The notes: generated by a model from the letters alone, not told the origin. Positions 1 through 8,839 are shown, counted from the stretch's first letter. The stretch: DNA of 25,171 bases from Deinococcus radiopugnans ATCC 19172 (GCF_006335125.1 NZ_VDMO01000035.1:1-25171); one strand, 5' to 3'. Made by a program: numbers and translations.

Positions 1-71
1 GGCGGGTTTTGGAGTCGTCACACACCCAAAACACCGCCGTTTATCCTGCCGATTCGCAACCTGTCACACGT

Positions 72-1127
72 TCAGGGATTTCCCGTCCAGCACAGCCTCA
101 ACTCGAAGATGTCCGGTACAGAGCCCCGCTCGGTATGGCCGCAGACGCGACACCGTTGCGAGGTGAATCGGGGGTCTACGGCGACAACCCGTTTCCCGGC
201 CCATTCTGCCTTGGAAGCGAGGATTTGAAAGAACTGCCCCCAACCCACATCGTGAATTTGCTTGCTCAGGTTGCCCTGGCCCAACCCCTTCACGTTGAGG
301 TCTTCGTGGCAGATGAAATCGTGCGCGAAGACGAGCTTCTTCGCCTCTTCGTGGTGCAACTGGAGACGTTGCCGTGCCGTTTTGCGGTACAGCTTTGCCA
401 CCCGCGCTCTGGCCTTCTTGCGACGATTGCTGTTTTTCCTAGGCTTGCGGGCAAACGAACGCTGGGCCACCCTGAGCTTCTTGCTGCTGGCCTGAAAGAG
501 CCTGTGATTCTCGCAATATTCCCCGTCCGAAGTGACGAAGAACCACGTCACCCCCACATCTATCCCCACGCTGGAATCCGTGGCTGGCAGTGGCGCTGCT
601 CTCGGCACCTCGCACGTCAGTACCGCGTACCACCCCATACCTTCCCGCTTCACGGCCAGCGTCTTGAACTTGCCCTCGTATGGCCGGTGCAACTTGATCC
701 GAACGTTGCCGATTTTGGGCAGATACACATGCTTGCCGTCCGCTGTCACGCTATTCTGAGAGGGCTGTGGGTACGTGAAACTGTCGTATCTGTCCCGCCC
801 CCGAAATCTCGGAAACCCGGCTTTCTGGCCCGCTTTCAAACGCCGAAAGAACCCCTTGTATGCCTTTTCCAGACGCTTCGCCACGTCTTGAAGCACCTGA
901 GCGTTGACCCCGGCGTACTCCGGCAAGACTTCCTTGACTTCGGGCAGAGCCTTCATTTGATCGAAGGCCGATATGGTCTTGCCCGCCTTCGTATACGCAC
1001 CCTTACGCTCTTCGAGCATTCCGTTGTACAGCCGCTGGCACAACACCAACGTTGTCTCTAGCAAGGCGGTCTGCGCCTTCGTGGGAGACAGCCTGTACCG
1101 GAACGCCTTGAGCGCTGTATCTTCCAT
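72..1127 (-). pseudogene. tnpB: TnpB (IS200/IS605 family OrfB) lacking its C-terminus
   Basis: TnpB proteins are RNA-guided RuvC-like nucleases carried by IS200/IS605 elements. The N-terminus ([16 protein letters not shown]) and central part are typical. RuvC-I is visible as GIDVG, and RuvC-II as the E of CHEDLNV. The zinc-finger opening [10 protein letters not shown] follows. After that the protein leaves the family pattern and stops with LRLCWTGNP. The second CxxC pair and the RuvC-III aspartate (usually in an ADxNAA motif) are absent, and no other frame downstream supplies them. The start at 1127 is chosen because AGGAGGTG lies just upstream; the frame also opens at 1157 without a good ribosome site. 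About 351 residues remain, against roughly 370-420 in intact members. The nuclease is probably inactive. Identification as TnpB is firm; the reason for the truncation is inferred. Confidence 0.85.
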
Positions 1128-1217
1128 GTGCTTCACCTCCTCTAAAGGTGTCGCCACGGTCCCGGCAGTTTGCGCTGCGCGTGGACCATTGCTCGTTTAG
1201 CTTAACACAGAACCGGG

Positions 1218-1288
1218 GGCCTCGGCTTAGCCGCCCCTGTGGGGCGGAGGCCACAGTGCCCCCACGGATAAAGCCGGGGGCACTGTGG
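1218..1288. repeat. Two adjacent strong hairpins upstream of tnpB, candidate IS end
   Basis: The first hairpin is a perfect 7-bp stem, CCGCCCC/GGGGCGG at 1231-1237 and 1241-1247 with loop TGT, flanked by outer GGCCTC/GAGGCC arms. The second is a perfect 13-bp stem, CCACAGTGCCCCC at 1251-1263 with GGGGGCACTGTGG at 1276-1288, around a 12-nt loop. IS200/IS605 elements end in subterminal hairpins rather than inverted repeats, and this position, beyond the 5' end of tnpB, fits one element end. A transcription terminator is the alternative, but there is no T tract. Confidence 0.55.
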
Positions 1289-1356
1289 CACTTCTGGTAG
1301 CCGGCATGTTGGACCTCCTGGAGTCTATTTACCCTAGAAGATGCCGTCCCTGTCGG

Positions 1357-1623
1357 TCAATTCACCCCTGACATCACGTCCGGTAGGGCGTCCGCCGTGC
1401 CCCGCAAGCGGGACTGGTTGAGCTTGGCGTACCGCCGGGTCACGTTGCGGTTCTTGTGGCCCAGCGCCTCCTGGACCTCTTCGAGTGAGCGGAACGCGTT
1501 CACGAGGTTCGTGGCGAAGGTCTGCCGCTGCCAGCACAACGCCGCCAGCAGCACATGACGCCGGGCGGCAGCGCAGTTCGCGCGGTGGTTCGCAGTCTCA
1601 GCTTGCCCCGAACGCCACATCAC
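1357..1623 (-). pseudogene. C-terminal stub of a tyrosine recombinase/integrase
   Basis: About 50 residues match the catalytic end of phage-type integrases. QRQTFATNLVNAF corresponds to the usual HxLRHTFATHL box and keeps the arginine but not the first histidine. EEVQEALGHKNRNVT contains the LGHK histidine, and RRYAKL carries the nucleophilic tyrosine. The first 30 or so residues of this frame (MMWRSGQAETANHR...) do not resemble an integrase, so the 5' part, with the first catalytic arginine and the core-binding domain, is gone. It lies between the hairpins of the TnpB element and the lipoprotein gene, as expected of a patch of old mobile-element debris. It is unlikely to be functional. Confidence 0.65.
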
Positions 1624-1628
1624 TGCAG

Positions 1629-1653
1629 CCCGGCTCCCTTTCGGGAAGCCGGG
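1629..1653 (-). terminator. Hairpin after the lipoprotein gene
   Basis: CCCGGCT (1629-1635) pairs with AGCCGGG (1647-1653), and inner CCC/GGG pairs extend the stem. It lies 16 bases past the stop codon of the minus-strand lipoprotein gene. No T run follows, so intrinsic termination is plausible but unproven. Confidence 0.45.
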
Positions 1654-1668
1654 AGCGTGCAGGGGCGG

Positions 1669-4600
1669 TCAGGGTTTGGGGAAGCGGTCGAACTGGCTCA
1701 GGGCCTTGATCTCATACGGGGCCAGGGCGCGGGTGTAGAAGCGCAGGTCATCGAAGCCGCCGTAATACAGACTGTCACCGCTGTTGTTGTTCGAGCCTTC
1801 CGAGCCGCCCGCGACGTACCAGACATTGTTGGTGGCAAGAGCATACACCGCAGGCTTGCTGGCTGACCCGGCAACGGTGCCATTGCGGTAGAGCGTCAGC
1901 GTCGAGGCGCTGCCCGTCACGTCCACCACGGCAACGTAATGCGTCCAGGCTGAGGTCGACACGTCCTGGGCGTCTGTCACCTTCAGGTCGCCGCCGCTGC
2001 CCGCGATGGCGAAGCTGACCCGGCCCGCCTGTCCCGCGTGACCATGCACGGAACCCAGGTAGGCGGCGGCGGCGTCGCCTCGCTGGCCCACCAGCCAACT
2101 GTCGTTCTGAGCATTCGTGCCGTTTGGCTTGACCCAGAAGCTGATGGAGAAGGGCGTTTTCAGGTTCAGGCCCGGCGTGGTCATCCCGCCCGAGGCGTCA
2201 CCGCCGCAGCCCGCGCTGCCAGAGTCGGCGTTAAACAGCAGGGCCTGGGTGTTCACGTTCCAGCGGTCAGCCGTGGGTTTGATGCAGCCCGCTCCGTTCA
2301 GGCTGGCATCTAGGGCGTTGCCGCTCTCGTCTTTCCCACCGCTTTGCAGCGGGTAAAACGCCTTCAGGCCGGTCTTGAAGTTGGTCACGTTGACCGTCAC
2401 GGTTCTGGCCGGACTGGTCAGTCCCTTGCTGTCGGTGCCGATGACGCTGACCGTGTAGCTGCCGCTGGCGGCGTAGTCGTGGGTGGCCGCGAAAGCTGCC
2501 GGGTTGCTGGTGACGGACGATGTTGCGCCGTCTCCCCAGGCGATGGTGACTCCCGACAGGTTGTTGTTCTGATCGCTGGCTGTGCCGCTCAGGGACACCC
2601 GCTCCGGTGTGCCGACAATGCCCACCGATGCGGCGGCGCTGCCGATCACCGGCGCGACATTGGAAGTGACGCCTGGATCGAGCGGCTGGGGATCGCTGGC
2701 GTCGCCGTCGCCGTCGCGGTCCGTATCGGGGTTCAAGGGATCGGTGCCCTTCGCCTTTTCCTGAGCGTCGCTCAGGCCGTCGCGGTCGGCGTCCTTGAGC
2801 GTGGGATTCGAGTAGACGCGCCTGGGGTAGCCCTTGACCACGCCAGCCGTCACCACGTCCCAGCCGACTTTGGCCTCGTCGTAGTCGCTCAGGCCGTCGC
2901 CGTCGCTGTCCTTGTTGGTGTCGGAGGTACCGTACAGGTACTCGTCGTTCGACAGCAGCCGGTCCTGGTCCTGGTCCTGTACGCGCACCAGCCGAATCTC
3001 GCTGTTCTGGGTCAACACGATGTCGTCGAAGTTGGTGTTCGGGGCGATGCTCAGGTTGTTCGAGCCGACGGTGGCCCACAGCGAGTGGTCCGCCGCCCCG
3101 CTGGTCACGTCGCCCTGGAAGGCGCTGCCGTTGTCACGCAGCGTTTTGAGCACCTGCACGCCGCCCGCGCTGGCCGTGGCATACGGCAACTTGAGAATAT
3201 CCTTGAGGACTTTAGACAGCTTGATGCCCACGATCCTGCCGCCCGCGCGCTGCACGTTGGTGGCCACCCGCTCGCGCACGATGTCGCCGTTGCCGTAGTC
3301 GATGACGACCAGGGCAGTCTGGGCGTTGGTGGTCTCCTTGAGGAACTCGAAGTTGCGTCCGGCGTCGTCGAGCAGGTTGTAGCTGCTGAACTCGAACAGC
3401 AGGTCCTGGGGACGCCCCATCAGGGTCAGGGCCAGGTCTGCGGGCAGGTCCAGCGAGGCCGCCAGCGTCCCGGTGGCGCCGCCGTTGCTCAGCACTGCGC
3501 CGCCTGCGCCCAGAGCGGGCGTCATGTTGCCCACCACCAGATAGCTGGACGGATTGGCCGGATCGCGCCGCAGGGCGGTGACGGTCAGATCCTTGAAATT
3601 GAAGCTGATGTCGCCGGTGTTTCTGACCTTGAAGCCCACGTTCAACCGGCCGCCCGAGAGCGTGGTGCCCTGCGCGGCACTCTCGGAGAGGGCGTCTTCC
3701 GAGGTCTGCTGGCTGCTTCTGACCGAGTCGGTGGTGTAGCTGGCGGTCTGCTCGTACCCGTACCCGGCGGACACCGTGAGCGAGGCGCTGGCCTTGGCGT
3801 TGAAGCCGTCGGTGCCGCCGCTGATCTCGGCGCCCACGGTGGCGCTCACGTCGGCGGTGACCCGCTGGGTCTGGGCGTCGGTGGCGCTGCGGCTGTCCTG
3901 CTGGCCCAACTGCAATGAGGCGGTGTGGCTCTTGACCACCGAATTGTCGGAGGTGCGGACCACATTCAGCTCGATGCTGGGCGCAGTCACCTGCGACAGT
4001 TCCAGACGCGGCGTGTTGGCGATCAGGGGGTTATACCTGCCGCCCCGGTCAATGATCTCGGTGTAATCGCTGTATTTGTCGCCGTCGGTGTCGGCCAGGG
4101 TGGGCGAGGTGCCGTAAGTATTGACCTCGGAGCCGTCGAACAGCAGCGGATTGCCCTGGGCATCCCCGTCCGAGTCGCGGTCATTGGGCTTGCTGGCCCA
4201 GATGTTGACCTCGTCGGCGTCGCTCAGGCCGTCGTCGTCGGTGTCCTTCTTGTTCGGATCGGTGAACAGCGCCCGCTCCTGACCGTCGCTCAGGCCGTCG
4301 CCGTCGCTGTCTGCTTTGAGGGGATCGCTGGTAACGTGATAGGTCTTTTTCTCGGTGCCTGCTTCCTTGATGCTCACGTCGTACCCGGCCTGCTCATCGG
4401 CGTCCGAGATGCCGTCGCCGTCGCTGTCGGCCCCGGCCACGCTGGCGACGCCCTTCACCTCGGCGCTGTAGCCGCTCTCGCCCGCCGCCGTTTTGACCTT
4501 GAGGCGGTAGGTGTAGGTCACGCCGGGCGTCAGGCCCGTGTCGGTGTAGGTGGTCTCGGACGCGCCCGGCGTGGCAAGCGCGGCGTAGTCCCCGCTGGTC

Positions 4601-4839
4601 TTGCGCTCCAGCACGTAGCCCGCCGCGCCGCTGACCGCGTCCCAGCCCAGGGTCACGCTGCTGACGTCCGCGGCCCTGACCCTGAAGTTGGTGGGGGCGC
4701 TGGGCGCTCCGGGCTGGTCAGGCTTCGTGGGGCCGCCCGTGTCCTGGGGGGGCTGGGCGCTCGACGGTGACGAACAGGACCCCAGGAGGCCCAGGCTCAG
4801 GGTGGCGGTCAGCAGGATGGTCGGCAGGCTCTTGTTCAT
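1669..4839 (-). CDS. Large surface lipoprotein: FN3, thrombospondin type 3 repeats, PKD, LamG-like domain
   Basis: The 1056-residue product starts MNKSLPTILL at 4839, preceded by a GGGAG site. A hydrophobic stretch ends in a lipobox (LLGSC, Cys22), so it should be lipid-anchored outside the cytoplasmic membrane. Domains in order: a fibronectin type III-like domain (about 48-133); calcium-binding thrombospondin type 3 repeats with the DSDGDG-SDADE pattern (about 135-270); a beta-rich middle of unknown type (about 270-610); a second repeat cluster (about 620-717); a PKD-like domain ending in SYTVSVIGTDSKG (about 726-823); and a C-terminal LamG/concanavalin-like domain with FSISFWVKP and GGFDDLRFYTRAL (about 826-1056). 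The repeats are partly near-identical in DNA (around 4290-4315 and 2885-2910). These domains suggest calcium-stabilised adhesion or glycan binding; no catalytic motif was seen. It follows the 75-aa gene in the same direction, 52 bases apart. Confidence 0.88.
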   Translation of the reverse strand: MNKSLPTILLTATLSLGLLGSCSSPSSAQPPQDTGGPTKPDQPGAPSAPTNFRVRAADVSSVTLGWDAVSGAAGYVLERKTSGDYAALATPGASETTYTDTGLTPGVTYTYRLKVKTAAGESGYSAEVKGVASVAGADSDGDGISDADEQAGYDVSIKEAGTEKKTYHVTSDPLKADSDGDGLSDGQERALFTDPNKKDTDDDGLSDADEVNIWASKPNDRDSDGDAQGNPLLFDGSEVNTYGTSPTLADTDGDKYSDYTEIIDRGGRYNPLIANTPRLELSQVTAPSIELNVVRTSDNSVVKSHTASLQLGQQDSRSATDAQTQRVTADVSATVGAEISGGTDGFNAKASASLTVSAGYGYEQTASYTTDSVRSSQQTSEDALSESAAQGTTLSGGRLNVGFKVRNTGDISFNFKDLTVTALRRDPANPSSYLVVGNMTPALGAGGAVLSNGGATGTLAASLDLPADLALTLMGRPQDLLFEFSSYNLLDDAGRNFEFLKETTNAQTALVVIDYGNGDIVRERVATNVQRAGGRIVGIKLSKVLKDILKLPYATASAGGVQVLKTLRDNGSAFQGDVTSGAADHSLWATVGSNNLSIAPNTNFDDIVLTQNSEIRLVRVQDQDQDRLLSNDEYLYGTSDTNKDSDGDGLSDYDEAKVGWDVVTAGVVKGYPRRVYSNPTLKDADRDGLSDAQEKAKGTDPLNPDTDRDGDGDASDPQPLDPGVTSNVAPVIGSAAASVGIVGTPERVSLSGTASDQNNNLSGVTIAWGDGATSSVTSNPAAFAATHDYAASGSYTVSVIGTDSKGLTSPARTVTVNVTNFKTGLKAFYPLQSGGKDESGNALDASLNGAGCIKPTADRWNVNTQALLFNADSGSAGCGGDASGGMTTPGLNLKTPFSISFWVKPNGTNAQNDSWLVGQRGDAAAAYLGSVHGHAGQAGRVSFAIAGSGGDLKVTDAQDVSTSAWTHYVAVVDVTGSASTLTLYRNGTVAGSASKPAVYALATNNVWYVAGGSEGSNNNSGDSLYYGGFDDLRFYTRALAPYEIKALSQFDRFPKP

Positions 4840-4891
4840 AAAAACTCCCAGGGGGCAAGTGAAGTGTGGCGGGGAGGCAGGGGGGCTACGG

Positions 4892-5119
4892 TCAACCGTG
4901 AGCTGAAGGGTCTGGGTCCAGCGCCTGCGTTGCCGTCGCCGCAGGCGCGAACTCGCAGGAGCCGAGGTCATACGGCGGGTACCACGACTGCAACGGGCAG
5001 CGTGAGACAAACTCATCCCGGTATACGAACTGGTCCCGGGGTTCGGTTGCCCCGGCCTGGTCGGTCAACCCGGAGCGGACGTGGGATTCGGGATTCGGGA
5101 ACTGGATGGGCGGCGGCAT
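4892..5119 (-). CDS. Small orphan protein (75 aa) upstream of the lipoprotein gene
   Basis: I do not recognise this protein. It begins MPPPIQFPNPES and is rich in proline and aromatic residues, with two cysteines about 15 residues apart (SRCPLQSW and GSCEFAP) and an acidic, alanine-rich tail. No signal peptide or membrane helix is visible. Evidence that it is real: an ideal AAGGAGG lies six bases before the ATG, third codon positions are strongly G/C, and it sits 52 bases upstream of the lipoprotein gene in the same direction, so the two are probably cotranscribed. The frame also opens further upstream at 5215 but has no ribosome site there. It could be a cytoplasmic partner, a leader-type regulator or a modified-peptide precursor; nothing in the sequence decides between these. 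Confidence 0.6.
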   Translation of the reverse strand: MPPPIQFPNPESHVRSGLTDQAGATEPRDQFVYRDEFVSRCPLQSWYPPYDLGSCEFAPAATATQALDPDPSAHG

Positions 5120-5322
5120 CGATGTCCTCCTTGTGGAACAGGTTTGGTTGAAGCTGATTTGGAGCTGGTCCAAGCTTGATCGGCAGGCGTTAGCCGCCGT
5201 TACATGGCCCGTCACGGCGCATGGGATGCAGGGGCCACGCCTGCCTTTGTGGTCTGTCAGGCAACGATCTTCAAAATGTCTTTATCCCCTCTGGCAAGCG
5301 CTCCAACCTCTGTCACGGTGCT

Positions 5323-8277
5323 ATGTTGGACGGGTCCATGTCACCGTCCACGTCCGCAGCCCTGTCCGATGGGGAAGCGCAGCGCACCCTGCTGCTGCTG
5401 GGAGAACCGGCGCTGGAAACAGGCGGTGAACTGCTTGCCCTGCCGCCCGAAGTGCCGCTGTGGCTGGCGGCCTTCGTGGCCTGCCAGCAGGAACCGGTGT
5501 CGCGCCCGGAGCTGCTGGAGCTGTTGTACCCCGGCGTGGATGCCGACGCGGCCCGCAACCGGCTGCGGCAACTGCTGCACCGCGCGCGGCGCCTGGACTG
5601 GACCGCCGGATTGAGCGCCAGCGGCGAGGTTGTGCACTGGACGGGCCGGGTGGACGCGCGCCTGTTCCGGCAGGCGTGTCAGGCCGGGCGCTGGTCCCAG
5701 GCGCTCGCGCTGTACCGGGGGCCGCTGCTGGAGGGCCAGCGGCCCACCGGATTTCCGGCCTTTGCGGCCTGGCTGGACGCCGAGCGCGAGGACCTGCATG
5801 CGGCCTGGCTCGACGCCGCGCTCAGTCAGGCGGGGGAGCTGGAGGGGGGCGGGCAGCCCGGCGCGGCGCTGCTGATCCTCGAACAGCTTCTCGACGCCAG
5901 TCCCTTTGCCGAGGAAGCCGTGCAGGCCGCGCTGCGCTGCGCCGCCGGGCTGGGCGACGGCGAGCGGGGGGCGGGAATCTACGAACGCTTCCGCACGCAC
6001 CTGCGCCGCGAACTCGGGCTGGAACCCGAGGCCGCCACCACCCAGCTCTATCAGGCGGTCAGAACGCTGCGTCCCCTGCCGTCCGTGCGCCGCTCTCTGC
6101 CACGGGCCGCGACGCCGCTGTTTGGCCGCGAGGACGAGGTGCGCTGGGTTCGTGAGCAACTTTCCCAGCCGGATGGACGGCTCCTGAGCGTGATCGGGCC
6201 GGGCGGCTCAGGCAAGACGCGGCTCTCGCTGGAAGTGCTTGCCGGAGCTGGGCAGGCGGCGGAGCTGACGGCGTCGTTCGTGGCGCTGGAGAGTGCCGCG
6301 TCAGTAGACGGGGTGGTCACGGCCGTCACGTCGGCGCTGGGCCTCGCCACTGGCGGGTCTGAGCCGCCTGAACAGCAGTTGCTCTCGGCGCTCGTGACCG
6401 CCCGGCACCTGCTGGTGCTGGACAACCTCGAACACCTGCTCGCCTCGCCGGAGCGCGCGCCGCTGCTGCGCTGGTTGCAACACGTCCTGAATCAGGCCCC
6501 ACAGCTGCGGGTGATCGTGACCTCGCGCCTTCGGCTGGGCCTTCAGGAGGAGCGCGTGCTGTTGCTGGAGGGGCTGGACTTTCCGGCCGCGCCTGACCTG
6601 GATCTCGCCGCCCGTTCCAGCGCCGTACGGCTGCTGATCGAGCGGGCCAGTCGGGTGCGGGCAGGCTTCGCCCTGAATCCGCAGAATGTCGGGGCGCTGG
6701 TTCAGATCTGCGCGCTCACGGGTGGCCTGCCGCTGGCCCTGGAGCTGAGTGCGGCCTGGATGGCCACGTTCGAGCCGCAGGACATCGTGACCGAGTTGAG
6801 CGCCAGCCTGAACCTGCTGGGCAGTGACGCGCCGGACCGCCCGGAACGCCACCGCAGCCTGCGCGCGGCCTTCGAGCAGTCGTGGCGGCTGCTGGGACAC
6901 ACGGAACGGCAGGTGCTGGCCCGACTCTCGGTCTTCCGGGGCGGCTTTGATCGCCCGGCGGCCCAGGCTGTCGCGGGTTCGGGTCTGCTCGCCCTGCTGA
7001 CGCTGGCCGACCACTCCCTGATCCGACGTGACCGGGGAGGCCGGTACCAGCTGCATGAGGTGATCCGGGAGTACGCCGCCGAGGCGCTGCACACTGGGAG
7101 GGACCGTGAGCTGGGCACAGCACCGGGCACGCAGACACTGGACGCGGAGGTCGAGACCGAGGCCCGCAGGCTGCACGCCGCGCACTTTGTCGCCCTGGCC
7201 GCCGAGGCCGCGCCCCACCTGCATGGACCCGATCAGGCTGCGTGGCTGGGCCGTCTGGACGCCGAACACGACAACCTCAGGGCGGCCCTGGGCTGGGTGC
7301 TGGACCACGGCACGGCAGACGACGCGCTGCGCCTGAGCGCGGCCCTGCACTGGTTCTGGTATGTGCGGGGCCATCACCGCGAGGGGCTGCGCTGGCTGAC
7401 GGCGGCACTGGAGCGCTCAGGCGGTAGCGTGCAGGCGCGCGTTCCGGCCCTCAGCGCAGCCGGCGCGCTGAGCAAGGAGCTGGGCCAGTATAACCAGAGT
7501 GTGGCGTGGCTTGAGGACGCGTTGACGCTGTCCCGGAGTGCCAATTTGCCTCTGCTGGAGGCCCAGGGCCTTCACGGTCTGGGCCTGACGGTGCGGGAAC
7601 TCGGTCAGACGGACCGCGCGCTCACGCTGCTGGAGCAGGCCGAGGCGCTCCAGCGGCAACTCGGGCAGTCCTGGGGCCTGTCCACCACCCTCAACGATCT
7701 GGGCATCATCTGGGCCAGAAGCGGCGACCTGGCGCGCGCCCGGCAACTGTTCGGCGAGAGCCTGCGCCTGAAAGAGCGACTGGGCGACCGCCAGGGCATT
7801 GCTTACGCGCTGTCCAATCTGGGCAACACCATGGATGATCCCGCCGGCTTCCAGCGACTGACGGAGCAGAGCCTGAGCATCAAGCGTGAGCTGGGAGACC
7901 GCCAGGGCGTCGCCAATGCCCTGTTCAATCTTGCGGACTTGCAGATCGACCAGGGCGAGTTGTCTGCGGGACGGGCGCTGCTGGAAGAAGCCCTGGACCT
8001 GTTCTGGCAACTGGGCCGCAGACGTGGGGTGGCCGCCGCACTGATCGAGTTCGGTAAACTGGCCGTGGCTGAAGGACGGCCTGAGCGCTGCTTGCAACTC
8101 AACGGGGCGGCCGAAACCTTGCTGGCCAGCCTCCACGTTCCAGCGCCCAGCCTGGGGATGAACGGGCAGGTCGGTGCCGCCACAGCCGCGCTGGGCGAAG
8201 TGGAGGCCGAACACTGGACGCGACTTGGACGGATCATGTCGCTGGAGGACGCTGTCGGGCTGGCGCGGCTCAACTGA
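5323..8277 (+). CDS. SARP-like transcriptional regulator: winged helix, BTAD, NB-ARC ATPase, TPR
   Basis: This 984-residue protein has the layout of large BTAD regulators, which use ATP-dependent oligomerisation to activate transcription. The N-terminus (about 20-100) is winged-helix-like, followed by a BTAD helical domain (about 115-255, including YERFRTHLRRELGLEPE). The STAND ATPase has GREDEVRWV, a P-loop GPGGSGKT (about 290-298), a Walker B HLLVLDNLEHLL (about 362-373), VTSRLRLG and the GLPLALEL motif (about 467). The last 350 residues form tetratricopeptide-like repeats (for example LGDRQGIAYALSNLGN) that probably sense a ligand or partner. ATG at 5323 is preferred; ATG at 5338 is possible, and a TATGTT at 5322-5327 raises a leaderless start there. 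It is transcribed divergently from the small-protein/lipoprotein unit about 200 bases away, which makes that unit its most likely target. Confidence 0.9.
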   Translation: MLDGSMSPSTSAALSDGEAQRTLLLLGEPALETGGELLALPPEVPLWLAAFVACQQEPVSRPELLELLYPGVDADAARNRLRQLLHRARRLDWTAGLSASGEVVHWTGRVDARLFRQACQAGRWSQALALYRGPLLEGQRPTGFPAFAAWLDAEREDLHAAWLDAALSQAGELEGGGQPGAALLILEQLLDASPFAEEAVQAALRCAAGLGDGERGAGIYERFRTHLRRELGLEPEAATTQLYQAVRTLRPLPSVRRSLPRAATPLFGREDEVRWVREQLSQPDGRLLSVIGPGGSGKTRLSLEVLAGAGQAAELTASFVALESAASVDGVVTAVTSALGLATGGSEPPEQQLLSALVTARHLLVLDNLEHLLASPERAPLLRWLQHVLNQAPQLRVIVTSRLRLGLQEERVLLLEGLDFPAAPDLDLAARSSAVRLLIERASRVRAGFALNPQNVGALVQICALTGGLPLALELSAAWMATFEPQDIVTELSASLNLLGSDAPDRPERHRSLRAAFEQSWRLLGHTERQVLARLSVFRGGFDRPAAQAVAGSGLLALLTLADHSLIRRDRGGRYQLHEVIREYAAEALHTGRDRELGTAPGTQTLDAEVETEARRLHAAHFVALAAEAAPHLHGPDQAAWLGRLDAEHDNLRAALGWVLDHGTADDALRLSAALHWFWYVRGHHREGLRWLTAALERSGGSVQARVPALSAAGALSKELGQYNQSVAWLEDALTLSRSANLPLLEAQGLHGLGLTVRELGQTDRALTLLEQAEALQRQLGQSWGLSTTLNDLGIIWARSGDLARARQLFGESLRLKERLGDRQGIAYALSNLGNTMDDPAGFQRLTEQSLSIKRELGDRQGVANALFNLADLQIDQGELSAGRALLEEALDLFWQLGRRRGVAAALIEFGKLAVAEGRPERCLQLNGAAETLLASLHVPAPSLGMNGQVGAATAALGEVEAEHWTRLGRIMSLEDAVGLARLN

Positions 8278-8446
8278 GTCGCGCACGGGATCAAATCAGC
8301 TCGTGACCCGCTCAGCCGGATTTGTTCCGGGTTGACCAGCATGGTCGAACGGAAGCCAGCTTTGCCCGCTTGATCGATAGCCACCTGAAGCTGCCCGCGG
8401 TGATTGCTCATGTGCGCCAGAACGCCGGATGGACGGACCAATTCAT

Positions 8447-8474
8447 TTCGTTTGTTCCGTTCAGCGGGTAGACT
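8447..8474 (+). promoter_or_regulatory. Possible promoter of the toxin-antitoxin module
   Basis: TTCGTT (8447-8452) and TAGACT (8469-8474) are spaced by 16 bases and lie about 19 bases before the antitoxin ATG, in a locally AT-richer stretch. The match to a sigma-70 consensus is weak. Confidence 0.3.
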
Positions 8475-8492
8475 GTGGGAGGAGGCGCCCGC

Positions 8493-8839
8493 ATGTTCCT
8501 ACCCTTTCTGCCCACCGCAGCCGACACCCAGGCCGCCCAGCAGCAACTCGAACAGTTGCGCGCCCAGCTTGGACGTGGGACCGGCGCTGCCTCGCCCCGG
8601 CTGGCCGAATTGCTGGAGGACCTGCTGGGCCAGCTCGCGGCGGGCCAGGCAGTGCAGGTCCTGTCGTTGGAACCGGAGATCGGCACGTGGAGGCCGGGGA
8701 ACTCCCCCACCGCAAAGTCGGCCCGCGCCGTCGCCTGCACCTGGAAGACGTGCTGGCCTACCGGGCGCGGCTAGATCAGACTCGCACGGACGCCATGCAG
8801 GACTTGACCGACGACTTGCAAGACCTGGGCCTGGATTGA
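8493..8839 (+). pseudogene. Excisionase-type antitoxin with HTH deleted and frame shifted
   Basis: The ATG at 8493 has a GGAGGAGG site. The first frame gives MFLPFLPTAADTQAAQQQLE...AVQVLSLEPEIGT, the usual start of antitoxins that pair with PIN toxins in Deinococcus-like bacteria. The end of the protein, EAGELPHRKVGPRRRLHLED, then VLAYRARLDQT and so on to GLGLD, lies in a different frame that ends at 8839. Intact relatives carry about 20 residues between these parts, of the QQAADLLNVSRPYLVKLL type, which form the DNA-recognition helix-turn-helix. Here the junction falls near 8680-8692 and that piece is missing. The simplest reading is an internal deletion of about 50-65 bases that is not a multiple of three. 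Autoregulation and perhaps toxin neutralisation should be lost. The stop overlaps the toxin start. Confidence 0.7.

Noticed and set aside
9..1061. Plus-strand 350-codon frame opposite tnpB
   Set aside because: No ribosome site and no recognisable protein; the minus-strand TnpB motifs explain this DNA.
2344..3918. Long plus-strand open frame (524 codons) opposite the lipoprotein gene
   Set aside because: Antisense shadow of a GC-rich gene; valine- and glycine-rich translation without domains, whereas the minus strand has signal peptide, repeats and ordered domains.
6301..8286. Minus-strand frames of 289-358 codons opposite the BTAD regulator
   Set aside because: Glutamine- and arginine-rich shadow translations of a gene with clear domains on the plus strand.
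8281..8441. Minus-strand stretch VLAHMSNHRGQLQVAIDQAG, resembling the end of a DinB-family protein
   Set aside because: The match is one short motif without the rest of the domain, and it runs straight into antisense of the regulator gene.
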